Both the position numbers and the translations under genes were made by a program. The notes beneath the pieces were generated by a model, which saw nothing but the letters and a program-made list of their open reading frames with translations, was not told the DNA's origin and made no database searches. Shown here piece after piece: positions 31,355-41,192 of a stretch of DNA of 64,000 nucleotides. Source of the DNA: Antedon mediterranea (Eukaryota > Echinodermata > Crinoidea > Comatulida > Antedonidae). How positions within the stretch are numbered: position 1 is the stretch's first letter; every line of letters begins with the position of its first letter. The DNA lies in contig NC_092676.1 of assembly GCF_964355755.1 (NCBI RefSeq), forward strand, positions 11,142,288 through 11,206,287, written 5' to 3'.

Positions 31355-31700
31355 ATTATTTTTTTTTTTTTTTTGTATTTTGTATTAATATTTGTCCTCA
31401 GTGAGGAAATTAGGATTAGGCCCTCCACGGACCCACGGCAGCCAGCAGTGCAGCGCCTACCAGATTAGGCAATGAGAGTAAAGCATCTTGCCTAAGGATG
31501 CAATTAGTATGGTACAGATAACCTCGAACCAATGCCTATCACATGCTAGTCCGATATTACCATTACACCATCACTCTCCAGTATATACAGCACCCGCCAC
31601 GATTTCTAGACGGTCTCTCATCCAGAACGCAACCGGGCCCAACGTTGCTTAACTTCGGTGATCTGACGAGAACCGGTGTTTCAACGCAGTATGGCCGTAT
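31355..31700 (-). mobile_element. Composite 5S-tRNA SINE
   Basis: On the minus strand it begins with a diverged 5S rRNA-like segment (to 31583), continues into a tRNA-like segment with A box TGGTGTAATGG and B box GGTTCGAGGTT (31509-31580), then a body containing CTTAGGCAAGATGCTTTAC and ending ACAAATATTAATACAAAATAC, and closes in an A run (31362-31379). A 5S head fused to a tRNA unit is known from AmnSINE1/DeuSINE-type elements of deuterostomes. Its 5' end abuts the palindrome at 31701. No clear target duplication is seen. Confidence 0.72.
31583..31700 (-). pseudogene. 5S rRNA-derived head of the SINE
   Basis: Minus-strand ACGGCCATACTGCGTTGAA, TCGTCAGATCACCGAAGTTA, AGCAACGTTGGGC and GGATGAGAGACCG align with animal 5S rRNA (ACGGCCATACC..., CTCGTCTGATC..., AGCTAAGCAGGGTCGGGC, GGATGGGAGACCG). 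The internal Pol III promoter regions are the best kept. It is too diverged to be a functional 5S gene. Confidence 0.75.
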
Positions 31701-31859
31701 TAGACTAGGCTATGAATGAGGTAGGTGCCACCCGGAGAGGTAGAAATTCTCATATAACTTTTCTAGACCAGTTTTTTCTGGGGAATCCAAATATATTGGG
31801 TAAACGGGCTGTAACCTGAGAACTTTTGCGTGAGGGCGCTTTTTTCAAAATGGCTGCCA

Positions 31860-32170
31860 GTTAGAGTAGACTATGATATCTTGGCAACCACTGGTCATAG
31901 AGAGTTGATTTTGGTGTCAAATTGTTTGGAATGTACATGTTCCTATTTGATGTAATAGAACATTTTGTCAGAAAATGGCCGGAAATACCTCTATTGACCT
32001 TTGACCCAATATCTAACAGATATCATATCTCCGTAACTACTCGACACAGAAAGTTGTAATTGGTGTCAAACTCTCCAAAATATAGATGTTTATATTCAAA
32101 CTAATAGAACATTATCTGTAAAAATGACCGGAAATAACGTTACTGACCTTTGACCCAAAATGCAAGACAT
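31860..32170. repeat. DR1-bearing tandem repeats in the left palindrome arm
   Basis: Two units with TTGGTGTCAAATTGTTTGG and TTTTGTCAGAAAATGGCCGG. Each ends in a perfect minus-strand DR1: TGACCTTTGACCC at 31995-32007 and 32144-32156. Confidence 0.75.
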
Positions 32171-32370
32171 TTCTCCTATCTGATCACGTTAATCCTGTCA
32201 ATTAATTCATTTTGTGCCAATTGGAGGTTGACATTCTCATATTATTTTCTGGACCAGTTTTTCATGTGCAATCCGAATATATGAGATAAATAAGCCATAA
32301 CAAGGCCAAGAATTTAATTCTTTTACTACATACATGCTTCCCTTTAGTGTTTCAGTCTGTATGTCGTGTA

Positions 32371-33430
32371 TTAATCTTCAAGATCGCTCACATCACTGCA
32401 ATCTGAAAAGTCTTCATATTCATTATGTGTAAACAGTTCCTGGACATCAGTGGGCATCACTGTCTCAATCCATTTAGGCTCCATTTGTTCGTTCCATCCA
32501 TTGTGTGTACTGTTGTTGACAAAATCATTGACGTCTGCTGATTGCCATTCTTTAGTAATAAAGTTTGCTCTAAGTATATGAAACTCAAGGGTCTGCTGAC
32601 ATAGTGGCAGTAATGATATATCTGTAATCTTGTTGTGTCTGGAAAACTTTCTGTTGAAGATATCATATCTTGCTTGATTTACACTTTTCCCCTTCACTCC
32701 ATACAATGGTGAAAAATACTCTTCAAGTTCCTCATACAACTCTTTTGATGGAACATCTGACACTCCAAGGTTGCAGAATGTGTCAACAAATGTTGCTTTT
32801 GATTCCAGAAGCTTCCAGCAGGTACGTTTTCCTTTCCGAACGAAAGCGGAGTTATACTCGTTACCTGTGAAAGCATGGAATCCAATAAGGGATGATTTCT
32901 GCGCTTTTGTTAAATCAATGTCACTCAATTTCAGTACATTTCGGTATTTCCCAGTGTTTGTATCAATAATTACCCTCTGCCCATCATCTATGAAATGAGA
33001 TAGTGAAATGACTGGAATGTCAATGTCTCCAGAATGGGAACGAATTATTGCTACGCCTTGATTGTTATTTGTTAAAGCATGCTTTGCATGCAGGATGACT
33101 TTCGTGTCGGCTTCTTCTTGGCTACTATTAAGCTCCGGAACCAATACAACATCTCAGTTTAGTAACGTAGATGCATTCTTTGTACGATGAAAAGTAAATA
33201 ACATCACTCCTCATATCTGTTAGAATGCTTTCTTTCTTTGACACTAGTACACAGCGAATAAGCTCAATCAATCTGGTCTTGTTCTCGCCGTTGGCAAGGA
33301 AATTGTTGAAATCACGGGGCAACTTTGATATTTTTTAGCTTACAATTACTTTTGTTGCAATACCGCGTCTGTTTCTCGCAGTGCTCGACCAGGATCCATA
33401 ACATCATCTCACTTTATTTTCGAATAGTGG
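32371..33430 (-). pseudogene. Uncharacterised PIN/FEN-like gene, left inverted copy (C-terminal half)
   Basis: The main open frame (32371-33144) gives SSQEEADTKVILHAKHAL, GVAIIRSHSGDIDIPVISL and SSLIGFHAFTGNEYNSAF followed by RKGKRTCWKLL, with an acidic C terminus (EDFSDCSDVSDLED). Upstream pieces FNNFLANGENKTRLIELI (about 33322) and further traces to 33430 lie in another frame. Proteins with the ...HAFTGCD..SAF..KGK signature are widespread but uncharacterised in marine invertebrates. The spacing of EEAD, SGDID and the GxD box resembles FEN/XPG-type PIN nucleases; this is inference. Here the box reads GNEY instead of GND/GCD, and ~190 bp of the N-terminal part is deleted. Confidence 0.6.
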
Positions 33431-33432
33431 GA

Positions 33433-34875
33433 AGAAACTAGAAATCAAGGCAAATGGGAAAGTAAAAGTAATATAAGCTAATCGGGATGTTTTAGGAAAG
33501 CTTCTTGCCACCTCAACAAAGCATGGTAGAATAATTGACTTTAAGAAAGCCTTTGAGTATCCACTTACCCCTGTCCCGCTAAGCCTTGCTAATGCAGATG
33601 GGACAAGACGAACAACTCAGAAAAGTGTCCTAATGGAAATTCTCATCGAAAGTTCAACAGATGTTATAGATCCTGGTCGGGCACTGCCAGCAAAGGCTAC
33701 TGTCATTGCCTATGTTGTTGACTTGATGTCATTAATCAGAACATTTACATCTTACCCTGATACGTACGAGGATCTTGTAGCAAAGGTTTTCAACAGCATC
33801 CCTAAAGGATACAAGCGTGTTGATATTGTTACCTATGCATACCTGCCAAAAAGCATTAAGTCTGTTGAGAGAAACATACGCGGTATTGCACCAAAAGTAA
33901 TTGTAAGCTCAACAATATTAAAGTTGGCCGTGATTTCAACAATTCCCTTGCCAACGGCGAGAACAAGACCAGATTGATTGAGCTTATTCGCTGTGTACTA
34001 GTATCAAAGAAAGAAAGCATTCCAACAGATATGAGGATTGATGTTACCTACTTTTCATCGTACAAAGAATGCATCTACGTTACTAACTGAGATGTTGTAT
34101 TGGTTCCGGGGCTTAATAGTAGCCGGAAGAAGAAGCCTACACGAAAGTCATCCTGCATGCAAAGCATGCTTTAACAAATAACAATCAAGGCGTAGCAATA
34201 ATTCGTTCCCATTCTGGAGACATTGATATTCCAGTCATTACACTATCTCATTTCATAGATGATGGGCAGAGGGTAATTATTGATACAAACACTGGGAAAT
34301 ACCGAAAGGTACTGAAATTGAGTGACATTGATTTAACAAAAGCGCAGAAATCATCCCTTATTGGATTCCATGCTTTCACAGGTAACGATTATAACTCCGC
34401 TTTCTTTCGGAAAGGAAAACGTACCTGCTGGAAGCTTCTGGAATCAAAAGCAAAATTTTTTGACGCATTCTGCAACCTTGGAGTGTCAGATGTTCCATCA
34501 AAAGAGTTGTATGAGGAATTTGAAGAGTATGTTTCACTATTGTATGGAGTGAAGGGGGAAAGTGTAAATCAAGCAAGATATGATACCTTCAACAGAAAGT
34601 TTTCCAGACACAACAAGATTACAGATATATCATTACTGCCACTATGTCAGCAGACCCTTGAGTTTCATATACTTAGAGCAAACTTTATTACTAAAGAATG
34701 GCAATCAGCAGACGTCAATGATTTTGTCAACAACAGTACACACAATGGATGGAACGAACAAATGGAGCCTAAATGGATTGAGACAGTGATTCCCACTGAT
34801 GTCCAGGAACTGTTTACACATAATGAATATGAAGACTTTTCAGATTGCAGTGATGTGAGCGATCTTGAAGATTAA
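33433..34875 (+). pseudogene. Uncharacterised PIN/FEN-like gene, right copy (more complete, frameshifted)
   Basis: N-terminal pieces: LGKLLATSTKHGRIIDFKKA, YPLTPVPLSLANADGTRRT and, from the Met at 33633, AKATVIAYVVDLMSLIRTF, IPKGYKRVDIVTYAYLPKS and IKSVERNIRG. After frameshifts near 33930 and 34090 the C-terminal half follows (34318-34875) with FHAFTGNDYNSAFFRKGKR and the acidic tail EYEDFSDCSDVSDLED. There is a stop near 33475. The acidic residue of the GND box is kept here, unlike the left copy. The order VVDLMS (first acidic motif), YLPKSIKSVER, EEADTK and SGDID is consistent with a PIN-fold nuclease but not proved. It is nearly identical to the left copy in the shared part. Confidence 0.6.
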
Positions 34876-35084
34876 TACACGACATACAGTCTGAAACACT
34901 AAAGGGAAGCATGTATGTAGTAAAAGAGAATTAAATTCTTGGCCTTGTTATGGCTTATTTATCTCATATATTCGGATTGCACATGAAAAACTGGTCCAGA
35001 AAATAATATGAGAATTTCAACCTCCAATTGGCACAAAATGAATTAATTGACAAGATTAACGTGATCAGATGGGAGAAATGTCTT

Positions 35085-35390
35085 GCATTTTGGGTCAAAG
35101 GTCAGTAACGTTATTTCCGGTCATTGTTACAGATAATGTTCTATTAGTTTGAATATAAACATCTATATTCTGGAGAGTTTGACACCAATTACAACTTTCT
35201 GTGTCGAGTAGTTACGAAGATATGATATCTGTTAGATATTGGGTCAAAGGTCAATAGAGGTATTTCCGGCCATTTTCTGACAAAATGTTCTATTACATCA
35301 AATAGGAACATGTACATTCCGAACAATTTGACACCAAAATCAACTCTCTATGACCAGTGGTTGCCAAGATATCATAGTCTACTGTAACTG
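35085..35390. repeat. DR1-bearing tandem repeats in the right palindrome arm
   Basis: Inverted counterpart of 31860-32170. Perfect GGGTCAAAGGTCA at 35092-35104 and 35241-35253. A further isolated AGGTCAAAGGTCA lies at 35827-35839, outside the palindrome. Confidence 0.75.
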
Positions 35391-35929
35391 GCAGCCATTT
35401 TGAAAAAAGCGCCCTCACGCGAAAGTTCTCAAGTTACAGCCAGTTTACCCAATATATTTGGATTCCCCAGAAAAAACTGGTCTAGAAAAGTCATATGAGA
35501 ATTTCTACCTCTCCGGGTGGCACCTACCTCATTCATAGCCTAGTCTATATACATATATCTGTGTTTAGATCAATTTTAACATACACTAAGGGTATTTAAA
35601 CTGCACCTGTTTTAATGGCTGGATTTTTGTGTTTTAATGTTTTTACAAATTTGTATACAGTATCCGGTCTTAAACACCAAGTGACTGAGGCTAAATAAGG
35701 TATTTTAAATAAGTTTACGAAAAATGCAAAAAAATATTTATGGCTGTAACTTTCTGCAATTGTCAGTTTCATTGTTATTATGTGAAATGTTTTTGCCTAC
35801 CGAAAAATGTCATTTTTTGTTGACCCAGGTCAAAGGTCAAATGCTCAAAAAGTGCATTTTCAGCCCCAAAAAGTCAACCCGTATACGGGCCTCGCGTCCT
35901 GGGACAGTAAATTAATTACCTCTTATGGC

Positions 35930-36480
35930 ATACGGGCCACGTCTTCAAAGGGTTAAGTGTAACTTAGATAAAACAAAAGCAGTATGGATAGGCTCTCTTA
36001 AAACATAGCAAAAAACAAACTGTTAACAATATTCAATGGCTCCAATATACAGAATATAGGTATAATTTTTTCAACCAAACTAAATTCGATTGAAAATTTG
36101 TATTTCGAAAAGCAAAAGAAAAAGTAGAATTCGCAGGAAACATTTTTATTGTTAAAAGTTTAATTTTACCAACCATTTATTCTCTGCATTACCTTCACCC
36201 CCTGATTTTAAATAAATAAAAATAATAGGCCTATATGGGTTTGTTTGAAATAACTGCCCGGACAGAATTAAAGGAAGCATTCTTTTCCGCACAATAGAAG
36301 AAGCCAGTCTAAATATGCCTCACTGCACCTTATTTAGTCAAAAGTCAAATGGATTCACGAAATTGAAGAAGTTAAATGGAAAGACCCCTTTTTGCTTCAC
36401 ATAATCATATAATAATAAATAAATAACTTGAACATTGGAGGAAATCTCGCAACGCAGCTCAGAAACAATCAGTCAAGCTA
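35930..36480 (+). pseudogene. LINE reverse transcriptase remnant (L1/Tx1-like C-terminal part)
   Basis: Fragments in shifting frames read NLDKTKAVWIGSLK, then EFAGNIFIVKSLILPTIYS, and GRIKGSILFRTIEEASLN, the order found in the thumb and C-terminal region of L1/Tx1-like LINEs. Many stops. 35548-35929 upstream holds only AT-rich sequence and one DR1 site; 36481-36930 shows nothing recognisable. Confidence 0.5.
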
Positions 36481-36939
36481 CGGCTTCGTTTTATACTAAT
36501 TCCATTGCTAACCTGAAACTTAATGATGCTTCGAGGTGGCATATCAAACTCTAGAAATGTTGTAATCTCAAGCCATCTCAAGACATTTTATTACCTCTCA
36601 GTAATCGCACTATTAACATTAAACATAGAAATGAATTTTCATTTATGGTTAATATTATTCGGGAGCCAAATTGGGACATATATTATAATTACGGAAATGT
36701 CGGTCTATGCAAATTAGTTTTCTCCGTAGAGATGTTCGCCTCCCGGTTCCTTCATTTATGCCACTGAGTTTGAGAAGGTTAGCCACATTCAACTATTATA
36801 CGTAACAATTAGTAATGATTTAAAATGTAAAGTTCACGGTGATGATATCGTAGCTAGGACTTCTACATTATTGTTTATGTACCTTATGTAAAACCGATAT
36901 TAGAATTTTAGAAAACGCAATACAAAAATACTATTACTA

Positions 36940-37140
36940 TTACTATTAGTACTATCCAGTACAACAGGAAGTCAAGAAGATAACTTTATCTTGTATTTTT
37001 TTAGATGTTTTTATATGAATGGTTTTATGCTATATTTGTTTTTATTGTGTTTTCTTTGTAATTATGACGAGCAATGAATTTCCTTTTTGAGGATCAATAA
37101 AAGTTATCTTATCTTATCTTATCTTATCTTATCTTATTAT
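36940..37140 (+). repeat. LINE 3' end with (CTTAT)n tail
   Basis: GACGAGCAATGAATTTCC followed by GAGGATCAATAAAAGTTATC leads into five CTTAT repeats (about 37109-37136). This 'GGATCAATAAA + short tandem tail' layout is characteristic of CR1/L2-type LINE 3' ends. Confidence 0.55.
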
Positions 37141-37159
37141 AAGATTAATATACAATTGA

Positions 37160-37185
37160 TACACTCGCTTCGCTCGCGTATCATC
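37160..37185. repeat. CGCTTCGCTCGCG palindrome block, copy 1
   Basis: ACACTCGCTTCGCTCGCGTA followed by TCATCTAGG...GTGCTCACA is shared with 50754-50796 in the same orientation. In both places it lies near a GGCCGCCATTTT-rich repeat. It may mark the edge of one repeat family. Confidence 0.45.
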
Positions 37186-37309
37186 TAGGCCGTGCTCACA
37201 TATTAGTCTAGGCAAAAAATGTGAAAAAAATTAGTTAGGGGGAGTGGAATGTTAGAGGCTGTCTACATAGCCAGATATCCTAATTAAACCCTTTTGATCA
37301 CTCTAAGCC

Positions 37310-38290
37310 CTGTTGACACTTAATTTTTTGCCTCATATTGAAATGGCGGCCATTTTTCAAAATGGCCGCCATTTTTATATAAAATGTGCATAAAATCAGA
37401 TCTAAATAAGGTAGATACACAATCTTGGTGTCTAAACACATGTACTTCAGACACGGAATCCATTAGGCCTTGTTGACACTTCAGTTTTTGCCTCGTATTG
37501 AAATGGCGGCCATTTTTATATAAAATGTGCATAAAATCAGATCTAAATAAGGTAGATACACAATCTTGGTGTCTAAACACATGTACTTCAGACACAGAAT
37601 CCACTAGGCTTTGTTGACACTTCAGATTTTGCCTCGTATTGAAATGGCCGCTAATTTTATAAAAATGTGCATAAAATCGGATCTAAATAAGGTACAGTAT
37701 ATGCACGATCTTGGTGTCTAAACACATTTACTTCAGACACGGAATCCATTAGGCCCTGTTGAAACTTCCTTTTTCCCTTTATAATGAAATGGAAGCCATT
37801 TTTGAAAATGGCGACCAATTTTATATAAATGTACTTAAAATCGGATCTAAATAAGGTAGGCCTAGATACACAATCTTGGATTCAAAATGGCGACCTATTT
37901 ATATAAAATATGCTTAAAATCTAAATATGGTACATTCACGATCTTGGTGTCCAAATAGAAATCCATTAGATTTATAATAAATATGACTAGGTTAAAAGCT
38001 AATTGTATTTAGGCCTAACTGGCTGCTAACTTTTTTAATGGCTGCCTAATTTTTCTAAAAAGTACTTAAAAGCGGAACTAATTAGGCTAGATAAATGATC
38101 TTGGTGTCTAAACTCATGTTTTTTCAGGCAAGGAATCCATTAAATATATAATAAATAAATTTAGATAGTTTGATTAATTAATTTTTTAAGTTAAATTTTA
38201 TTTAGGATTAAATGCACAGTAGCTAACATTTTTCAAAATGGTTACCTAATTTATCTGTTCATGAAATCAAAAATCTGTAATTTGTATTAC
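37310..38290 (-). repeat. ~150 bp tandem array with GGCGGCCATTTT motifs, left
   Basis: Units contain TGTTGACACTTCAG, GCCTCGTATTGAAATGGC, GGCCATTTTTATATAAAATG, CAGATCTAAATAAGGTAGAT and CTTGGTGTCTAAACACATG. Starts near 37310, 37465, 37610, 37755 and then decaying to about 38290. Open frames through it (for example MDSVSEVHVFRHQDCVST) are translations of the repeat. Confidence 0.85.
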
Positions 38291-38879
38291 AAATTGGTAA
38301 ATGTTTAGTTTGTATAGAGCCATGACTAGGATTTTAAAGCCTCAGCTTTTGTTGAATTCATTTGCATGTAACTTCGCAGATGTTTCAGCTTGACTGTAGG
38401 CCCTCCTATTACATAAACTAATATTATTTACCTCCGCTAAGGAGATATATGTAGTCTATGGCGTACCCAAATTATAAACCCCAGCAGGATTTGAACTATG
38501 TACAGCTAATATCTAAAGCAAAAAAATGTATCATTCAACATGCTCCCTATCAGTGGATATATTTTGCCAAGTACTTCACTCAGTTTCTGAGTACTTTCAT
38601 TTTGTTTGTCTGTTTGTTAGCAGGATTACTCAAAAAGTTATTGCAAGATCTTTACCAACATTAGGGTTAGATAGATATGTGGTCAAGTTCCACTCCATTA
38701 CATTTTGGAGGCAATCCGGACCACGGTCCCAATTTTCGACCACTTTTTAGTATTATTTTCAGACCTGCTAGTGTTAAAAGATAGGAGAGAATTTTGAAAA
38801 GCCGGCGAGAAGTCTTAAAGAAATAAGTAAAACTGAAACTACATTTTATCGAGAACTACTTGTCCAAAAAACTTATTTA

Positions 38880-39217
38880 GATCCGATTTTATGCACATTT
38901 TATAAACAATTAGCGGCCATTTTGAAAAATGGCCGCCAGTTCAATACGAGGCAAAATCTGAAGTGTCAACAAAGCCTAATGGATTCTGTGTCTGAAGTAC
39001 ATGTGTTTAGACACCAAGATTGTGTATCTACCTTATTTAGATCTGATTTTATGCACATTTTATATAAAAATACGAGGCAAAAACTGAAGTGTCAACAAGG
39101 CCTAATGGATTCCGTGTCTGAAGTACATGTGTTTAGACACCAAGATTGTGTATCTACCTTATTTAGATCTGATTTTATGCACATTTTATATAAAAATGGC
39201 CGCCATTTCAATATGAT
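38880..39217 (+). repeat. ~150 bp tandem array, right, inverted relative to 37310-38290
   Basis: The same units in opposite orientation (CATGTGTTTAGACACCAAG, ACCTTATTTAGATCTGATTT and AAAATGGCCGCCATTTCAAT). The outer ends TCATATTGAAATGGCGGCC (37332) and GGCCGCCATTTCAATATGA (to 39217) mirror each other. The pair makes a second foldback-like structure with a 0.6 kb centre. Confidence 0.8.
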
Positions 39218-39660
39218 CGCAAAACAATACATTTGTATAAACGTATTATTAAATGTATCAAAATAGTATGTTTTAAAGAAAATCGGCCGGTCTTCAACAT
39301 TATGATGCTGTACTCGAGCTGTTCAACCGGTTTTCAGCTATCAAAAATAATTATCGTACATAAGGAGGAGATGGGTAAATGCGAAGCATCCTCGTATTAT
39401 TGTGTGCGGGTATTTTTCAAGATGGAAATCCATTAGACAGTGTATACCACGATCGGAAAACACCCCCTATTTGGGGCAAATCTTTGAACCTAAATTCGTT
39501 TTAATCGTCAATAACTAGTTATCTAACCTAATTTAATTATTAAACAGGGTTATATTAGGTGGTTAAAATCAGTACCGAAACTACGAATCAACTTTTATTA
39601 TACCATCGAGTAAACATTTTAGAAGTGACGCGCGATTTACCGAATTTTACCCTTACGTAT
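39218..39660. repeat. ~440 bp dispersed repeat, copy A
   Basis: It starts GCAAAACAATACATTTGTAT, contains TCTTCAACATTATGATG, TTCAACCGGTTTTCAGC and CCTATTTGGGGCAAATCTTTG, and ends near CGCGATTTACCGAATTTTACC. Copies at 51903-52250 (partial) and 52718-53281. The gypsy element inserted 200 bp after it. 39661-39860 is unique-looking AT-rich DNA. Confidence 0.75.
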
Positions 39661-39860
39661 CTTGCAACACGCACAACGCCGATCCTTAATTATATACAAG
39701 TTAAATTAAGTTTAAGAGTTTAAAATGGTATTATTTCAAGTACTTTTTTAGATGACCTTGAAATTCATGCACGCGCGTTAGAACGAACGGTAATTTAATA
39801 ACACGTACTTTATCTTAACGCAAACACCGAAATAACGAATGAGCTCCTCGTGGAGCATAT

Positions 39861-40470
39861 TGTGATATATATACTTTTATATTTAAGAAATTGACCTTTG
39901 TATCGGAATTTAAGTAGGTTCACAAACTTGACCCAGAAAGTCCAAAGGAGAGTTTGTCCAGATGTTTTAATGACCATTTAGTTTATAATAGAATCCCTAA
40001 TGAAAACACTTAGCTTAATTTTGTGACTTTCCCATCGTTAAACCAGGAGTGATCGACACTATTTAAGTACAGATTTGACAGTGTCATCCATCACAGAAAT
40101 ACCTTATTATACCGTTAATCACTCCCACTTAAACACCCCTGGATCAACTTAGGACCAATCGTTACCCTCACAGATGATGTAATGACATTATGCAAATGAA
40201 CTGAGCCAATATACTCCCAAGTTTCAGAAGGGCCCAGAGACACCTTACAGCCACCTCACGGAGCACACACCTTACAGCCACTTCTCCAGAAGCAGACTAA
40301 CACACTTCACACCTCACCGACAGCATCATTGATCCTCCGCGTTCCTTATCTATACTTATAGTTGTATATTGTACTGAAGTATTATACTGAATAAATAATA
40401 TATGTGTTACGACAGTCAAGCGAGTTAGAGTCTTTCATTAGTACCTCAACAACCCAAACATTATATTACA
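39861..40470 (+). repeat. 5' LTR of the gypsy element
   Basis: Begins TGTGATATATATAC and ends ACATTATATTACA. It includes ACTGAATAAATAATATATGTG, where AATAAA could serve as the polyadenylation signal. It differs from the 3' LTR only in TAATGAA/TAAAGAA, GGCCCAG/GGCCTAG and a 4 bp indel near its start. Confidence 0.92.
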
Positions 40471-40489
40471 TGGTGGAAGACCCAAATTT
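40471..40489 (+). other. Primer binding site of the gypsy element
   Basis: TGGTGGAAGACCC directly abuts the 5' LTR. The predicted primer tRNA would end GGGTCTTCCACCA; its identity is not assigned. Confidence 0.6.
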
Positions 40490-41192
40490 CATAAGGAACG
40501 GAGTGAGAAAACAAGAAATAAACACTTAACAAGACACGAAGACGAAGACAAAGACAAAAATAACCATATTTGTTTGAAAGGAGAGAAATTTACTTTGACT
40601 CAAAAGACAAGCTGAAATTATATTTGAATGAGATCGAGACAAGCAGAAATTTTATCAAATTATTACCATTGGATGAAGACAAAGAAGATAATCGAAGAAG
40701 ACACAAAAGACAAGCTGAAATTATATTTGAATGAAATCGAGACAAGCAGAAATTTTATGAAATTATAACCATTGGATAAAGACAAAGAAGATAATCGAGG
40801 AAGACCCAAGAAGAATCAAAACAGAAGCAAGCGGACAAGAACTGTTTCGTTTAGAGACTTTCAACTTCACGCCGTTTTTTTTTCGATCGTTTTTTTTAAC
40901 ATTTACTTTTTTGAACATTGATGAACACCTTTCGCATTTTTTTAATTCGTTGTTTGAAAATTTGAACATTGATGAGCACCTTTAACATTTCTTTAATTCG
41001 TTGTTTGAACATTTAGACATTTTTGAACACTTTTTGCATTCCTTTAATTCATTTTAATTGGATCCGAAGCATTTGGGGTAAGTCGAAACCATTTTGAATT
41101 TTGATTTGTAACCTTGATTGAAAAAGTGAGAGTTTACATATATATACACTAAATTGTTTTTGATATTTGATTAATAATTAATATTATAAAGT
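40490..41192 (+). other. Leader of the gypsy element with two internal tandem repeats
   Basis: A ~103 bp tandem duplication (about 40605-40707 and 40708-40812) shares AAGACAAGCTGAAATTATAT and GACAAGCAGAAATTTTAT. A second set of three ~55 bp units (about 40912-41055) shares TTTGAACATTGATGAACACC and TTTAATTCGTTGTTTGAA. The long leader may hold packaging or internal initiation signals; that is inference. Confidence 0.7.

Larger units (their letters stand above)
31701..35547. repeat. 3.8 kb imperfect palindrome (inverted duplication)
   Basis: The outer ends TAGACTAGGCTATGAATGAG (31701) and its mirror (to 35547) open two arms that stay closely similar inward to about 33440 and 33637. Each arm carries, from the outside, 'ttttctagaccag', 'aaaatggctgccag', DR1-family repeats and the C-terminal half of one gene. 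The left arm lacks ~190 bp present at about 33685-33875. The spacer (about 33440-33637) holds an extra piece of the gene's N terminus. No terminal target duplication is seen. Confidence 0.85.

Noticed and set aside
31583-31700. Functional 5S rRNA gene
   Set aside because: Too many changes in helix regions and fused to a tRNA-like unit and A tail; better explained as a SINE head.
31701-35547. Palindrome as a simple TIR transposon
   Set aside because: No matching short duplication outside 31701/35547, and arms contain gene halves instead of compact ends.
37320-37604. MDSVSEVHVFRHQD repeated peptide (also 38922-39266)
   Set aside because: Translation of the ~150 bp tandem unit; differences do not favour synonymous sites.
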